From Buttiauxella sp. A111 (GTDB taxonomy: Bacteria > Pseudomonadota > Gammaproteobacteria > Enterobacterales > Enterobacteriaceae), in contig NZ_BJFN01000003.1 in the NCBI RefSeq assembly GCF_014189855.1, positions 62,001-126,000 of the forward strand: 64,000 bases of DNA, in the 5' to 3' direction. The first letter of the stretch is position 1. The number at the start of each line of letters is the position of its first letter. Positions 42,693 through 52,844 of this stretch are shown piece after piece. Below the pieces are notes generated by a model. That model did not search any database. It saw only the letters and a program-made list of their open reading frames with translations, and was not told the DNA's origin. Position numbers and translations under genes: made by a program.

Positions 42693-43580
42693 ATGCCGTT
42701 ATCGCCACGTAAAACCCCCATATGGTTACCTATTGTTGTTCTTTTGATTGCGATGACCTCCATTCAAAGTGGTGCATCACTTGCAAAATCGCTTTTCCCA
42801 CTAGTCGGTGCACCTGGGGTGACGGCGTTACGCCTGGCGCTGGGAACATTGATTCTGGTGGTTGTCTTTAAGCCGTGGAAACTCCGATTCAAAGCTGAGC
42901 AACGCATCCCTTTATTGATGTACGGGCTGGCGCTCGGGGGCATGAACTACCTGTTTTATTTATCTATCCAAACAGTGCCGCTCGGGATTGCCGTCGCGCT
43001 TGAGTTCACCGGCCCGCTTGCGGTGGCTCTGTTTTCATCACGCCGAGCGGTGGATTTTATCTGGGTGATTTTGGCGGTGTTGGGCCTTTGGTTCTTGTTA
43101 CCACTCGGGCAATCAATTTCGCATGTCGATCTCGCGGGGGCCGCCTATGCCTTGGGTGCCGGGGCTTGTTGGGCGGTTTACATCCTGTTTGGGCAGAAAG
43201 CGGGGGCCGACCATGGGCCAGCAACGGTGGCATTTGGTTCGCTTATTGCGGCAATTGTCTTTGTGCCAATTGGCGCATGGCAGTCAGGGGAACTCCTCTG
43301 GCATTGGTCACTTTTACCGTTAGGCCTAGGCGTTGCGGTGTTATCGACGGCTCTGCCCTACTCGCTGGAAATGATTGCGCTCACGCGATTACCGACACGC
43401 ACCTTTGGCACGCTAATGAGTATGGAACCCGGGCTCGCAGCACTGTCAGGGATGTTGTTCCTTGGTGAACATCTGACTTTGGTGCAATGGCTGGCACTGC
43501 TCTCAATTATTGCCGCATCTGTCGGCTCGACGCTTACACTCAAGCGCGAAACACAGATTACTAGCGTCGATGTAAATTAA
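42693..43580 (+). CDS. rhtA: Threonine/homoserine exporter RhtA
   Basis: 295 aa, same length as E. coli RhtA, DMT superfamily with about 10 membrane segments in two EamA repeats. MLALGGMNYLFYLSIQTVPLGIAVALEFTGPLAVAL-type segments match the family. It exports threonine, homoserine and other amino acids. Divergent from ompX; ends at a strong hairpin. Confidence 0.94.
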   Translation: MPLSPRKTPIWLPIVVLLIAMTSIQSGASLAKSLFPLVGAPGVTALRLALGTLILVVVFKPWKLRFKAEQRIPLLMYGLALGGMNYLFYLSIQTVPLGIAVALEFTGPLAVALFSSRRAVDFIWVILAVLGLWFLLPLGQSISHVDLAGAAYALGAGACWAVYILFGQKAGADHGPATVAFGSLIAAIVFVPIGAWQSGELLWHWSLLPLGLGVAVLSTALPYSLEMIALTRLPTRTFGTLMSMEPGLAALSGMLFLGEHLTLVQWLALLSIIAASVGSTLTLKRETQITSVDVN

Positions 43581-43591
43581 CCTTCTCTATT

Positions 43592-43628
43592 ATTATTTAC
43601 CGTGGTTATTGTTATCACGGTAAATAAT
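43592..43628. terminator. Hairpin after rhtA
   Basis: 13-bp perfect inverted repeat ATTATTTACCGTG / CACGGTAAATAAT with an 11-nt loop, directly after the rhtA stop. A+T-rich outer part gives T-richness on both strands. Confidence 0.7.
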
Positions 43629-44489
<861 letters not shown>

Positions 44490-44509
44490 TTGCTAGCGAT
44501 TAGTGACTT

Positions 44510-44533
44510 CATCCTCCCGTCTTCGGGAGGATG
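44510..44533 (+). terminator. Terminator after dps
   Basis: Perfect 10-bp stem CATCCTCCCG / CGGGAGGATG with loop TCTT, then TTTGC. Confidence 0.75.
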
Positions 44534-44681
44534 TTTGCACTGTTTTAGCGCATTAATTTGTTAATCCCCACCGCAAAAGTTACTTATTTGTAATAATCAC
44601 TTCACACAATCGTTAACAGATGATTGTTTTACCACCTCAATCTGCGGTAAAAATAGGCTTCAACATTTCTCCCCATTTTAC

Positions 44682-44709
44682 GCACCAAAACTGGGCACCA
44701 TAACAGTGC
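44682..44709. promoter_or_regulatory. NtrC binding sites upstream of glnH
   Basis: GCACCATAACAGTGC (44695-44709) fits the GCAC-N7-GTGC NtrC box. An overlapping weaker copy GCACCAAAACTGGGC starts at 44682. About 80-100 bp upstream of the sigma-54-like promoter. Confidence 0.75.
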
Positions 44710-44783
44710 ATTGTAACTGGCTTGCAACCATTATTGTGCAATGTTACATATTCACATCCTTGCAAAAACAGTAAGTTGAAAAC

Positions 44784-44800
44784 TTGGCATGATTTTTTCA
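44784..44800 (+). promoter_or_regulatory. Sigma-54-like promoter of glnH
   Basis: TTGGCATGATTTTTTCA: the -24 element TGGCA is good, but the -12 element reads TTTCA instead of TTGCA. Position and upstream NtrC sites match the nitrogen-regulated glnHp2 promoter of E. coli. Confidence 0.65.
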
Positions 44801-44844
44801 TGTTACGGTTTGCTGATGCAGGGGATTGCCCCATGGATAAATAA

Positions 44845-45600
<756 letters not shown>

Positions 45601-45629
45601 TAAATCTAAAATGATGTAAGCAAGACCTA

Positions 45630-45648
45630 AGGGGCGGCTTTCGCCCCT
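45630..45648 (+). terminator. Intercistronic hairpin glnH-glnP
   Basis: AGGGGCG-gcttt-CGCCCCT followed by GATATTTTT. It probably stabilises or partly terminates the glnH message, giving more binding protein than permease. Confidence 0.65.
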
Positions 45649-45671
45649 GATATTTTTGAACCACGGTAACT

Positions 45672-45791
45672 ACCCTAAATAATTCGAGTTGCATCGCAGC
45701 GGCAAAAGAACCCACCACGGACAAAAATATGTGATGGGGTGAATAGACGCAGTCAACACCGTTGCAGCTTGCAGATATGAAGGGATAACAA
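45672..45791. repeat. ERIC-like palindromic repeat between glnH and glnP
   Basis: Begins TACCCTAAATAATTCGAGTT and ends GCAGCTTGCAGATATGAAGG, with TACCCT/AGGGATA type terminal complementarity. The ends are the same as those of the ERIC at 56872, but the centre (ACCCACCACGG...) differs. It lies inside the transcribed operon. Confidence 0.7.
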
Positions 45792-45803
45792 CAGGAATTA
45801 ATC

Positions 45804-46463
45804 ATGGAGTTCGACTGGAGTGCCATTTGGCCTGCAATCCCGCTTTTGATTGAAGGCGCCAAAATGACTTTGCTGATTTCGGTCATCGGGTTATTTGGTG
45901 GTCTGATCATTGGCCTGGTGGCCGGTTTCGCCCGTACCTACGGCGGCTGGATTGCCAACCACATCGCATTAGTTTTCATTGAAGTCATCCGCGGTACGCC
46001 AATCGTCGTACAGGTGATGTTCATCTACTTCGCGCTGCCTATGGCAGTCCCTGACTTGCGCATCGACCCGTTCACTGCGGCTGTCGTGACCATTATGATC
46101 AACTCCGGCGCCTATATTGCGGAAATTACCCGTGGTGCGGTGCTGTCGATTCATAAAGGCTTCCAGGAAGCCGGGCTTGCACTCGGTCTGTCCAAGCGCG
46201 AAACCATCCGCCACGTCATTATGCCGCTGGCTCTGCGCCGTATGCTGCCGCCGCTGGGTAACCAGTGGATTATCAGCATCAAAGATACGTCGCTGTTTAT
46301 CGTTATCGGTGTGGCTGAGCTGACCCGTCAGGGGCAAGAAATTATTGCAGGAAACTTCCGTGCGCTAGAGATTTGGAGCGCCGTTGCAGTCTTCTATCTG
46401 ATTATTACTTTGGTGCTAAGCTTCGTGCTGCGTCGCCTTGAAAGAAGGATGAAAATCCTGTGA
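45804..46463 (+). CDS. glnP: Glutamine ABC transporter permease GlnP
   Basis: 219 aa as in E. coli. HisM-type permease with five membrane segments and the cytoplasmic EAA loop [29 protein letters not shown]. It overlaps glnQ by 4 bp. Forms the membrane dimer of the glutamine importer. Confidence 0.97.
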   Translation: MEFDWSAIWPAIPLLIEGAKMTLLISVIGLFGGLIIGLVAGFARTYGGWIANHIALVFIEVIRGTPIVVQVMFIYFALPMAVPDLRIDPFTAAVVTIMINSGAYIAEITRGAVLSIHKGFQEAGLALGLSKRETIRHVIMPLALRRMLPPLGNQWIISIKDTSLFIVIGVAELTRQGQEIIAGNFRALEIWSAVAVFYLIITLVLSFVLRRLERRMKIL

Positions 46464-47182
46464 TTGAATTTAAAAACGTCTCTAAGCACTTTGGCAAAAC
46501 CCAGGTGCTGCATAACATCGACCTCAACATTAAACAGGGCGAAGTGGTGGTGATTATCGGGCCGTCAGGCTCCGGCAAATCCACGTTGCTGCGTTGCATT
46601 AACAAACTGGAAGACATCACCAGTGGCGACCTGTTCGTTGACGGTCTGAAAGTGAATGATCCGAAAGTGGATGAGCGCCTGATTCGCCAGGAAGCTGGGA
46701 TGGTATTCCAACAGTTCTATCTGTTCCCACATCTGACTGCGCTGGAAAACGTCGCCTTTGGTCCGATTCGTGTGCGTGGTCTGAAAAAAGACGCGGCCGA
46801 TAAACTGGCTAAAGAGCTATTGGCAAAAGTGGGCCTTGCTGAACGCGCACATCACTATCCGTCAGAGCTTTCCGGTGGCCAACAACAGCGTGTGGCGATT
46901 GCCCGTGCGTTGGCTGTGAAGCCGAAAATGATGCTGTTTGATGAGCCTACCTCAGCACTTGACCCGGAACTGCGTCACGAAGTGTTGAAGGTTATGCAGG
47001 ATCTGGCAGAAGAAGGCATGACGATGGTTATCGTAACTCACGAAGTGGGATTTGCCGCCAAAGTCGCTTCGCGCCTGATCTTCATTGATAAAGGGCGCAT
47101 TGCTGAAGATGGTAATCCGCAAGAGTTGATTGATAACCCACCAAGCCAGCGTTTGCAGGAATTCTTGCAGCACGTGTCTTGA
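46460..47182 (+). CDS. glnQ: Glutamine ABC transporter ATPase GlnQ
   Basis: 240 aa. Walker [10 protein letters not shown] (34-42), signature LSGGQQQR, Walker B MMLFDEP, and H-loop IVTHEVGF are all intact. Starts with GTG inside the glnP stop region (GTGA), like E. coli. Powers glutamine import. The operon ends in a repeat-rich spacer. Confidence 0.97.
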   Translation: MIEFKNVSKHFGKTQVLHNIDLNIKQGEVVVIIGPSGSGKSTLLRCINKLEDITSGDLFVDGLKVNDPKVDERLIRQEAGMVFQQFYLFPHLTALENVAFGPIRVRGLKKDAADKLAKELLAKVGLAERAHHYPSELSGGQQQRVAIARALAVKPKMMLFDEPTSALDPELRHEVLKVMQDLAEEGMTMVIVTHEVGFAAKVASRLIFIDKGRIAEDGNPQELIDNPPSQRLQEFLQHVS

Positions 47183-47187
47183 TTTCC

Positions 47188-47334
47188 CCCCTCACCCTAG
47201 CCCTCTCCCTCAAGGGAGAGGGGATAATCCGGAATTCTCCCTCAAGAATGGGAAGATGATTCAGTCTTCTCCCTCAAGAATGAGAGGATGGTTCCGTCTT
47301 CTCCCTCTCCTGGGGGAGAGGGCCGGGGTGAGGG
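47188..47334. repeat. Long palindromic intergenic repeat
   Basis: Outer arms CCCTCACCCTAGCCCTCTCC (47188 on) and GGGAGAGGGCCGGGGTGAGGG (ending 47334) are complementary. The middle holds three short repeats of CTTCTCCCTCAAGAATG type. It resembles the CCCTCACCCCGGCCCTCTCCC elements scattered in enterobacterial genomes. It separates convergent glnQ and rlmF and may act in 3'-end formation. Confidence 0.75.
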
Positions 47335-47346
47335 TGTTCTATTGGA

Positions 47347-48294
47347 TTAAGACGGCTTGTAACGTGTTGCAGCCCAACGAGCGCGTTGTGCGTCATTCAT
47401 AAAGGTCCAGGCAATGAAACGGCTCTGTTTCTGCCCCTGAGCCATCTCTTTTTTCACCACTTTCTCGACACCCGCTTCCTGCAATACGCGGTAAATCAGC
47501 GGCAGATTTTCGCCACGGGACACCAACGAAGTGAACCACTGAACCTGGCGGCCAAACGCTTTGCTCTCGTTAATCATCTGGCTGACGAATGCCACTTCGC
47601 CACCTTCACACCACAGTTCTTGCTCACGGCCGCCAAAATTCAATGCGGCGTCTTTGTCCTGACCGAGGTTTACGCGTTTACGCTCACTACCGCTGCGAGC
47701 AGCTTGTGCAGAGTCGTGGAACGGAGGATTGCAGAGTGTGGCATCAAACATTTCATTCTTATGAATCACGCCGGGTAAAATCGCCGTTGGCGTTTTCTGG
47801 CGACGCACACGAATAAGACGCGACAGCCCTGGGTTTGCATCAATAATCGCCGTCGCATTACGCACAGCTTCAGCATCCACATCTGTCCCAGTGAAGCGCC
47901 AGCCGTACTCGTGCTGGCCGATCAGTGGATAAATACAGTTCGCACCAACGCCCACATCCAACACCGAAGCCTGTGAAGGCACCACACCGCCGTTACCTTC
48001 AGCCAGTAAATCGGCCAGATGGTGAATATAGTCGGCACGTCCTGGCACCGGAGGGCAAAGAAAACCTTCTGGAATGTCCCACTGTTTCACCCCGTAGAAA
48101 TGCGCCAACAACGCCTGATTGAGCGCTTTAACTGCCAGAGGGTCGGCAAAATCAACTGTCGTATCGCCATGTGGGCCTGGGCGTAAAAACGCGCTCAGCG
48201 CTGGGCTACTTTGCGTCAGCGCCGGGAAATCATAACGGTTACGGTGGCGGTTACGTGGGTGCAAACCTGGTTTAGTGGTGGCAGGGGTTTTCAT
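47347..48294 (-). CDS. rlmF: 23S rRNA m6A1618 methyltransferase RlmF
   Basis: 315 aa from ATG 48294, preceded by AAGGAG; the open frame runs further upstream but into the divergent neighbour. Motifs: SAM-binding [14 protein letters not shown], and the catalytic NPPF in [12 protein letters not shown] typical of N6-adenine methylation. Modifies A1618 of 23S rRNA. In E. coli it is also near glnQ. Confidence 0.93.
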   Translation of the reverse strand: MKTPATTKPGLHPRNRHRNRYDFPALTQSSPALSAFLRPGPHGDTTVDFADPLAVKALNQALLAHFYGVKQWDIPEGFLCPPVPGRADYIHHLADLLAEGNGGVVPSQASVLDVGVGANCIYPLIGQHEYGWRFTGTDVDAEAVRNATAIIDANPGLSRLIRVRRQKTPTAILPGVIHKNEMFDATLCNPPFHDSAQAARSGSERKRVNLGQDKDAALNFGGREQELWCEGGEVAFVSQMINESKAFGRQVQWFTSLVSRGENLPLIYRVLQEAGVEKVVKKEMAQGQKQSRFIAWTFMNDAQRARWAATRYKPS

Positions 48295-48384
48295 TGCGGC
48301 TTCTCCTTGTGTGGTCGCGTAAGATACTCTGTGAAACCTGCGGGGTAAATACGCCACGCCAATTTCATCACTGAATGAGGTCTT

Positions 48385-49011
48385 ATGTCCGCGAAACGCT
48401 ATTACTACGAACCTGCCGACGGCCACGGTTTGCCCCACGACCCATTGAACGCCATTATCGGTCCCCGCCCTATTGGCTGGATTGCCTCCTACAATCAGCA
48501 AGGCCAACGAAATCTGGCACCGTACAGTTTCTTTAACTGCTTTAATTATCGACCACCGATTATTGGGTACGCCAGTAGCGGCTGGAAAGACAGCGTGCAA
48601 AATATTCTTGAGACCAAAGAGTTTGTCTGGAACCTGACCACGCGTGAACTGGCCGAACAGATGAATGAAACCTCCGCCTCTATCCCGCACGGTGAAGATG
48701 AGTTTACTCGCGCCGGATTGACCGCTGTTGCAGGACGAAAAGTCAAAGCCAGTCTGGTGGCAGAAAGTCCGGTCAATTTCGAGTGCCGCTTGTCTCAGTG
48801 CATTCAGCTAACGGGTGCTGACGGGACGGCTATCAATACCTGGCTTGTCCTGGGTGAAGTCGTCGCGGTACATATCGATGAGTCCCTGCTGATCGAGGGC
48901 ATTTACCAAACTGCATTGGCAAAACCGGTGCTGCGCGCGGGCGGCCCATCAGCTTATTACACCATTGATGAATCCCATCGCTTTGACTTAATTCGCCCTG
49001 ACGCGCGATAA
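48385..49011 (+). CDS. Flavin reductase-like (FMN-binding) protein
   Basis: 208 aa of the flavin reductase-like/DIM6-NTAB family: N-terminal [41 protein letters not shown] contains the FMN-binding P-x-G-W-I/APYSFF signature. Divergent from rlmF with a 90-bp promoter gap. Substrate unknown; relatives reduce flavins or act in aromatic or lactone metabolism. Confidence 0.85.
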   Translation: MSAKRYYYEPADGHGLPHDPLNAIIGPRPIGWIASYNQQGQRNLAPYSFFNCFNYRPPIIGYASSGWKDSVQNILETKEFVWNLTTRELAEQMNETSASIPHGEDEFTRAGLTAVAGRKVKASLVAESPVNFECRLSQCIQLTGADGTAINTWLVLGEVVAVHIDESLLIEGIYQTALAKPVLRAGGPSAYYTIDESHRFDLIRPDAR

Positions 49012-49188
49012 AACCAACGAAATCATGATCCTGTATCTGCATGATTTGTAAGTATTCCGTCAAGTTATGTTGTTCAAAAAATGAGCATAAGTTAATCAAT
49101 TTTTTGCGTCTTTTATTTACCGCATTGCACCTACACTTCAAGTGCTGATTGTTTTTTATCAGCACCCCTAAAGCGAGAGGATGTGATT

Positions 49189-49449
49189 ATGAAAAAATTG
49201 CTGTATTTTTCTGCGGTTGTCACCCTTGCGACATTACCGTTTGCTACCATGGCCGCCGATCAACTTTCTAAAGACAACCTAGGTCAACTGCGTCCGGCAG
49301 GGACCGTCTCTGTCTCTGGCGCAGCTAATCTTGACGATCTACAAGCCAAACTTGGTGAGAAAGCGAAAGAAGAAGGTGCAAAAGGTTTTATTGTTAACTC
49401 TGCCAGTGGTGACGAACGTATGTTTGGCACCGCGACTATTTATAAATAG
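49189..49449 (+). CDS. mcbA: McbA, BhsA/YdgH-family periplasmic protein
   Basis: 86 aa from ATG 49189 (AGAGG 8 nt upstream). Signal peptide MKKLLYFSAVVTLATLPFATMA, then the DUF1471 domain QLRPAGTVSVSGA ... AKGFIVNSASGDERMFGTATIYK, nearly colinear with E. coli McbA (86 aa), a colanic-acid/biofilm-related protein under McbR. Its place next to rlmF is the E. coli one. Confidence 0.9.
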   Translation: MKKLLYFSAVVTLATLPFATMAADQLSKDNLGQLRPAGTVSVSGAANLDDLQAKLGEKAKEEGAKGFIVNSASGDERMFGTATIYK

Positions 49450-49481
49450 TCTGAATAGTTTGTCCCCGGGGTATAAGTAAT

Positions 49482-49511
49482 AACGGCTTCTCTATCAGGA
49501 GGCCGTTTTTT
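49482..49511 (+). terminator. Terminator after mcbA
   Basis: AACGGCttCTC-loop-GAGgCCGTT followed by six T. Confidence 0.75.
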
Positions 49512-49811
49512 ATGGTCGCCTTTATAAGTCATATTATTTCCGAAATAAATAACACTGGTAAATCCGAGGTGACACATCGGTAATTTCTTATTATCTTTTC
49601 TTTGACAATTAAATAGCCTCCATTGATAAGCAATAAATATTGACCAAATAAAAATAAGAGGGTGAGCAAGAGCACAAAAATAGCAAAAGCATCTCAGTTA
49701 CTTGAAAAATGTGAAGTCAACATAGCATTGCTATCAGACAAATATCATAAGCTGTCATACAGCAATGTGAACTTCTAATCGTTACTTAACATTATTGCAG
49801 GGAGCATTTTC
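49512..49811. other. Promoter region of the TRAP operon
   Basis: A+T-rich 300 bp without ORF. It contains an inverted repeat TTATTTCCGAAATAA near 49540 and TGTGA half-sites (AATGTGAAGTC near 49710, AATGTGAAC near 49766) that could be weak CRP sites. None proven. Confidence 0.4.
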
Positions 49812-50798
49812 ATGAAATTTCTCACTTTTCCTCGCCAACTACTTTGTGCCTCACTTATTACACTATGCGCAACAGGTGCAAATGCTGCAGACAAAATAAC
49901 CTTAAAGCTCGCTCATAATCTTGAGCGCAGCCATGTAGTACACCAAGCTTTTGAAGAACTTGCCAAAGAGGTACAACAACTTTCTGACGGCAATATGCGT
50001 ATTCGTATTTACCCTGGCAGCCAAATGGGCAGCGCCCGAGAAACATTGGAACTATTGCAAAATGGCGCACTGGATATGACAAAAGGTTCTGCCAGTGATT
50101 TAGAATCTTTCGACAATACTTATGCTATTTATAATTTGCCGTACTTATTTAAAGACCAGGCTCATTTTGATCGCGTGGTCTTTGGTGAGGTCGGCAAAGA
50201 AATTATGGACTCTACAAAAGATAAAGGCTTCTTTGCCATTTCTGCTTATGTCGCTGGCACTCGTAGTTTTTACGCAAAAAAACCTATTACCAAACCTGAA
50301 GATTTAAAAGGGCTTAAAATTCGTGTGCAGGCAAGCCCAACTACATTAAAAATGGTTGAGCTGATGGGCGGTTCACCAACACCAATTTCATTTGGTGAAG
50401 TGTATACAGCCATGCAGCAAGGTGTGGTAGATGGTGCGGAAAATAACGTTCCGTCATGGGTTCAAACTCGCCATATCGAAATCGCTAAAGTGTTCTCCGA
50501 AGATGAACATACTTCAATTCCAGACTTCCTCGTTATCTCCACTAAAACCTGGGCCAAGCTCTCTCCGGAACAGCAACAAATTCTGATCAAAGCGGCGAAA
50601 AACTCCGAAGCGTATCAACAAAAACTTTGGGCAAAAGTCGATTCAGATTCACGTGCTCAGGCTAAAGCAATGGGCGCAACTATCCTGACCGTTGATAAAG
50701 CCCCATTCCGCGCAGCGGTAAAACCTCTGTATGACGACTTCGCCAAAGATCCAAAACAAGCTGCACTGCTGGCCAAATTCGAAGCTGCGGCTGAGTAA
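49812..50798 (+). CDS. TRAP transporter substrate-binding protein (DctP family)
   Basis: 328 aa. Signal peptide MKFLTFPRQLLCASLITLCATGANA. DctP fold with LKGLKIRVQASPTTLKMVELMGGSPTPISFGEVYTAMQQGVVDGAENN: the conserved Arg in KIRVQ and the GAENN motif indicate carboxylate substrates, often sugar acids. Delivers ligand to the DctQM membrane pair encoded next. Exact substrate unknown. Confidence 0.9.
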   Translation: MKFLTFPRQLLCASLITLCATGANAADKITLKLAHNLERSHVVHQAFEELAKEVQQLSDGNMRIRIYPGSQMGSARETLELLQNGALDMTKGSASDLESFDNTYAIYNLPYLFKDQAHFDRVVFGEVGKEIMDSTKDKGFFAISAYVAGTRSFYAKKPITKPEDLKGLKIRVQASPTTLKMVELMGGSPTPISFGEVYTAMQQGVVDGAENNVPSWVQTRHIEIAKVFSEDEHTSIPDFLVISTKTWAKLSPEQQQILIKAAKNSEAYQQKLWAKVDSDSRAQAKAMGATILTVDKAPFRAAVKPLYDDFAKDPKQAALLAKFEAAAE

Positions 50799-50884
50799 TT
50801 TCGACGTTGTAGTGTAGATATCTTGCGGGTGAAATGAAGCAATTTCCCCCGCACAGGCAAAGCTAATTTTTTCAGGTATGCAAA

Positions 50885-51382
50885 ATGATACTTAAGCCCA
50901 TCAAGCTTGTGGTAGACCGGACTATTGCCACATTTTCAATACTGGTGATGATAGCATTGGTTTTCTGCGTGGTATGGCAGGTTTTCAGCCGCTACGTACT
51001 TAACCAGCCCAGCACATTAACGGATGAACTGGCGCGTTTTCTGATGATTTGGGTCGGGCTGCTGGGCGCGTCCTATACGGTTGGCGCACAACGTCACCTG
51101 TCCATCGATTTTCTTGCAATGATGTTGCCAGATAATAAAAAACCACTGCTTAATATCCTCATCAACACGCTGATTCTGCTGTTCTCCGGAATGGTTATCG
51201 TCAACGGCGGGTTGAAGCTCATTGAAAAAACATTAGCCACCTCACAGCTCTCTGCGGCGCTGCAAATCCCTATGGGTTATGTCTACATTGTGCTGCCGTT
51301 AAGTGGGGCAATCATGATGTTTTACTCACTCTATTTCATCCTGACTGACGCTCAGTCATTAGTCTGCAAAGAGGGTCAATAA
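50885..51382 (+). CDS. TRAP transporter small permease (DctQ)
   Basis: 165 aa, four membrane segments, with the DctQ signature VFSRYVLNQPSTLTDELARFLMIWVGLLGASY near residue 35. Partner of DctM. Stop overlaps the dctM start (TAATG). Confidence 0.9.
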   Translation: MILKPIKLVVDRTIATFSILVMIALVFCVVWQVFSRYVLNQPSTLTDELARFLMIWVGLLGASYTVGAQRHLSIDFLAMMLPDNKKPLLNILINTLILLFSGMVIVNGGLKLIEKTLATSQLSAALQIPMGYVYIVLPLSGAIMMFYSLYFILTDAQSLVCKEGQ

Positions 51383-52683
51383 TGGATACTTACATCGCCC
51401 TCACCTTATTTGGCGCGTTCTTCGTACTGGTGTTCATCGGCGTTCCCATCTCCTTTGCGATAGGGATTGCCACCGTCTCTTCGATGTTGTTGATGTTCCC
51501 GTGGGATATTGCGGTGATCACGGTTTCACAGCGTCTGGCAAACGGTCTGGATAACTTCGCATTGCTTGCAATTCCGTTCTTTATATTTGCCGGAACGCTG
51601 ATGAACAGCGGCGGAATAGCCATGAGGCTGATTAACCTGGCGCAAATTATGGTTGGTCGAATTCCAGGTTCACTGGGCCACGTTAATGTGCTGGCGAACA
51701 TGATGTTTGGTTCGATTTCCGGCTCTGCGGTCGCAGCAGCAGCAGCCGTCGGAGGGACGCTTTCTCCCATTCAAAATAAAGAGGGTTACGACCCGGCATT
51801 CTCAACTGCGGTTAACGTTTCATCCTGTATTACCGGGCTGCTGATCCCTCCTTCTAACGTTCTGATTGTCTTCTCGCTGACCGCGGGTGGCGTATCAGTA
51901 GCCTCGCTATTTATGGCCGGTTATTTGCCTGGCATATTAATGGGCTTGTCGATCATGCTGGTCTGCTGGATTATTTCCAAACGACGCGGCTATCCGGTAT
52001 CTGAACGTCCAACCTGTGCCATGGCAGCGAAAGCGTTCCTCGACGCGCTACCAAGTTTGCTGCTGGTACTGATTGTGATGGGCGGGATTCTTGGCGGTGT
52101 GTTCACTGCAACGGAAGCCTCAGCTATCGCGGTGGTCTACACCTTCGTGCTCTCCGTACTAATTTATCGTGAAGTGAAATGGCGCGATTTGCCAAAACTC
52201 ATTCTGGATTCGGTCGTCACCACCTCCATTGTTCTACTGCTGATTGGCTTCTCTGTTGGCATGTCCTGGGCTATGACCAACGCAGATATTCCGTACATGA
52301 TCAGTGACTCGTTGATGGGTATCTCGGATAACCCGCTGGTTATTCTGCTGCTGATTAATATCGTTCTGCTGATTGTCGGTATCTTTATGGATATGACACC
52401 AGCGGTGCTGATCTTTACGCCAATATTCCTGCCGATTGCGCAAGAGTTAGGTATGGACCCCGTTCATTTCGGCATCATGATGGTAGCGAACCTATGCGTC
52501 GGATTACTGACGCCACCCGTCGGTAGCGCACTGTTTGTCGGATGCTCGATAACTGGGGTTAAAATTCAGAATCTGATCATACCGCTACTCCCCTTCTACG
52601 CAGCGCTGTTTGTCTCGCTTATGCTGATTACCTATATCCCAGAGATCTCTCTGTTTATTCCAAAACTGTTGGGATTAATGTAA
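51382..52683 (+). CDS. TRAP transporter large permease (DctM)
   Basis: 433 aa, about 12 membrane segments. DctM family motifs are present: ALLAIPFFIFAGTLMNSGGIA, MFGSISGSAVAAAAAVGGTL and FGIMMVANLCVGLLTPPVG. Secondary, ion-gradient-driven importer core. E. coli has the homologous yiaMNO elsewhere; this three-gene set lies between mcbA and the PTS operon with no catabolic gene attached. Confidence 0.92.
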   Translation: MDTYIALTLFGAFFVLVFIGVPISFAIGIATVSSMLLMFPWDIAVITVSQRLANGLDNFALLAIPFFIFAGTLMNSGGIAMRLINLAQIMVGRIPGSLGHVNVLANMMFGSISGSAVAAAAAVGGTLSPIQNKEGYDPAFSTAVNVSSCITGLLIPPSNVLIVFSLTAGGVSVASLFMAGYLPGILMGLSIMLVCWIISKRRGYPVSERPTCAMAAKAFLDALPSLLLVLIVMGGILGGVFTATEASAIAVVYTFVLSVLIYREVKWRDLPKLILDSVVTTSIVLLLIGFSVGMSWAMTNADIPYMISDSLMGISDNPLVILLLINIVLLIVGIFMDMTPAVLIFTPIFLPIAQELGMDPVHFGIMMVANLCVGLLTPPVGSALFVGCSITGVKIQNLIIPLLPFYAALFVSLMLITYIPEISLFIPKLLGLM

Positions 52684-52691
52684 ACCCACAT

Positions 52692-52718
52692 AAAAAAGCG
52701 GTTTCTGACCGCTTTTTT
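52692..52718 (+). terminator. Terminator after the TRAP operon
   Basis: AAAAAGCGG-tttctga-CCGCTTTTTT, strong stem and T-run. Confidence 0.9.
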
Positions 52719-52844
52719 ACTTTAAGCAATCACATGATACTTTTATCAGTTATCTGTGAATTATCTCACTTTATTCACCGCTAACAATGTCTACTGTATG
52801 TGGCACAAGAATTGTCTCTTGTGATTACATACGGAGCGGTAATA

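Noticed and set aside
47187-47340. Possible CRISPR-like repetition in the glnQ-rlmF gap
   Set aside because: Units are short and irregular and the whole is one large palindrome; no equal spacers.
47347-48690. 447-aa version of RlmF
   Set aside because: The extra N-terminal part runs through the divergent flavoprotein gene; the AAGGAG before ATG 48294 and the family length fix the start.
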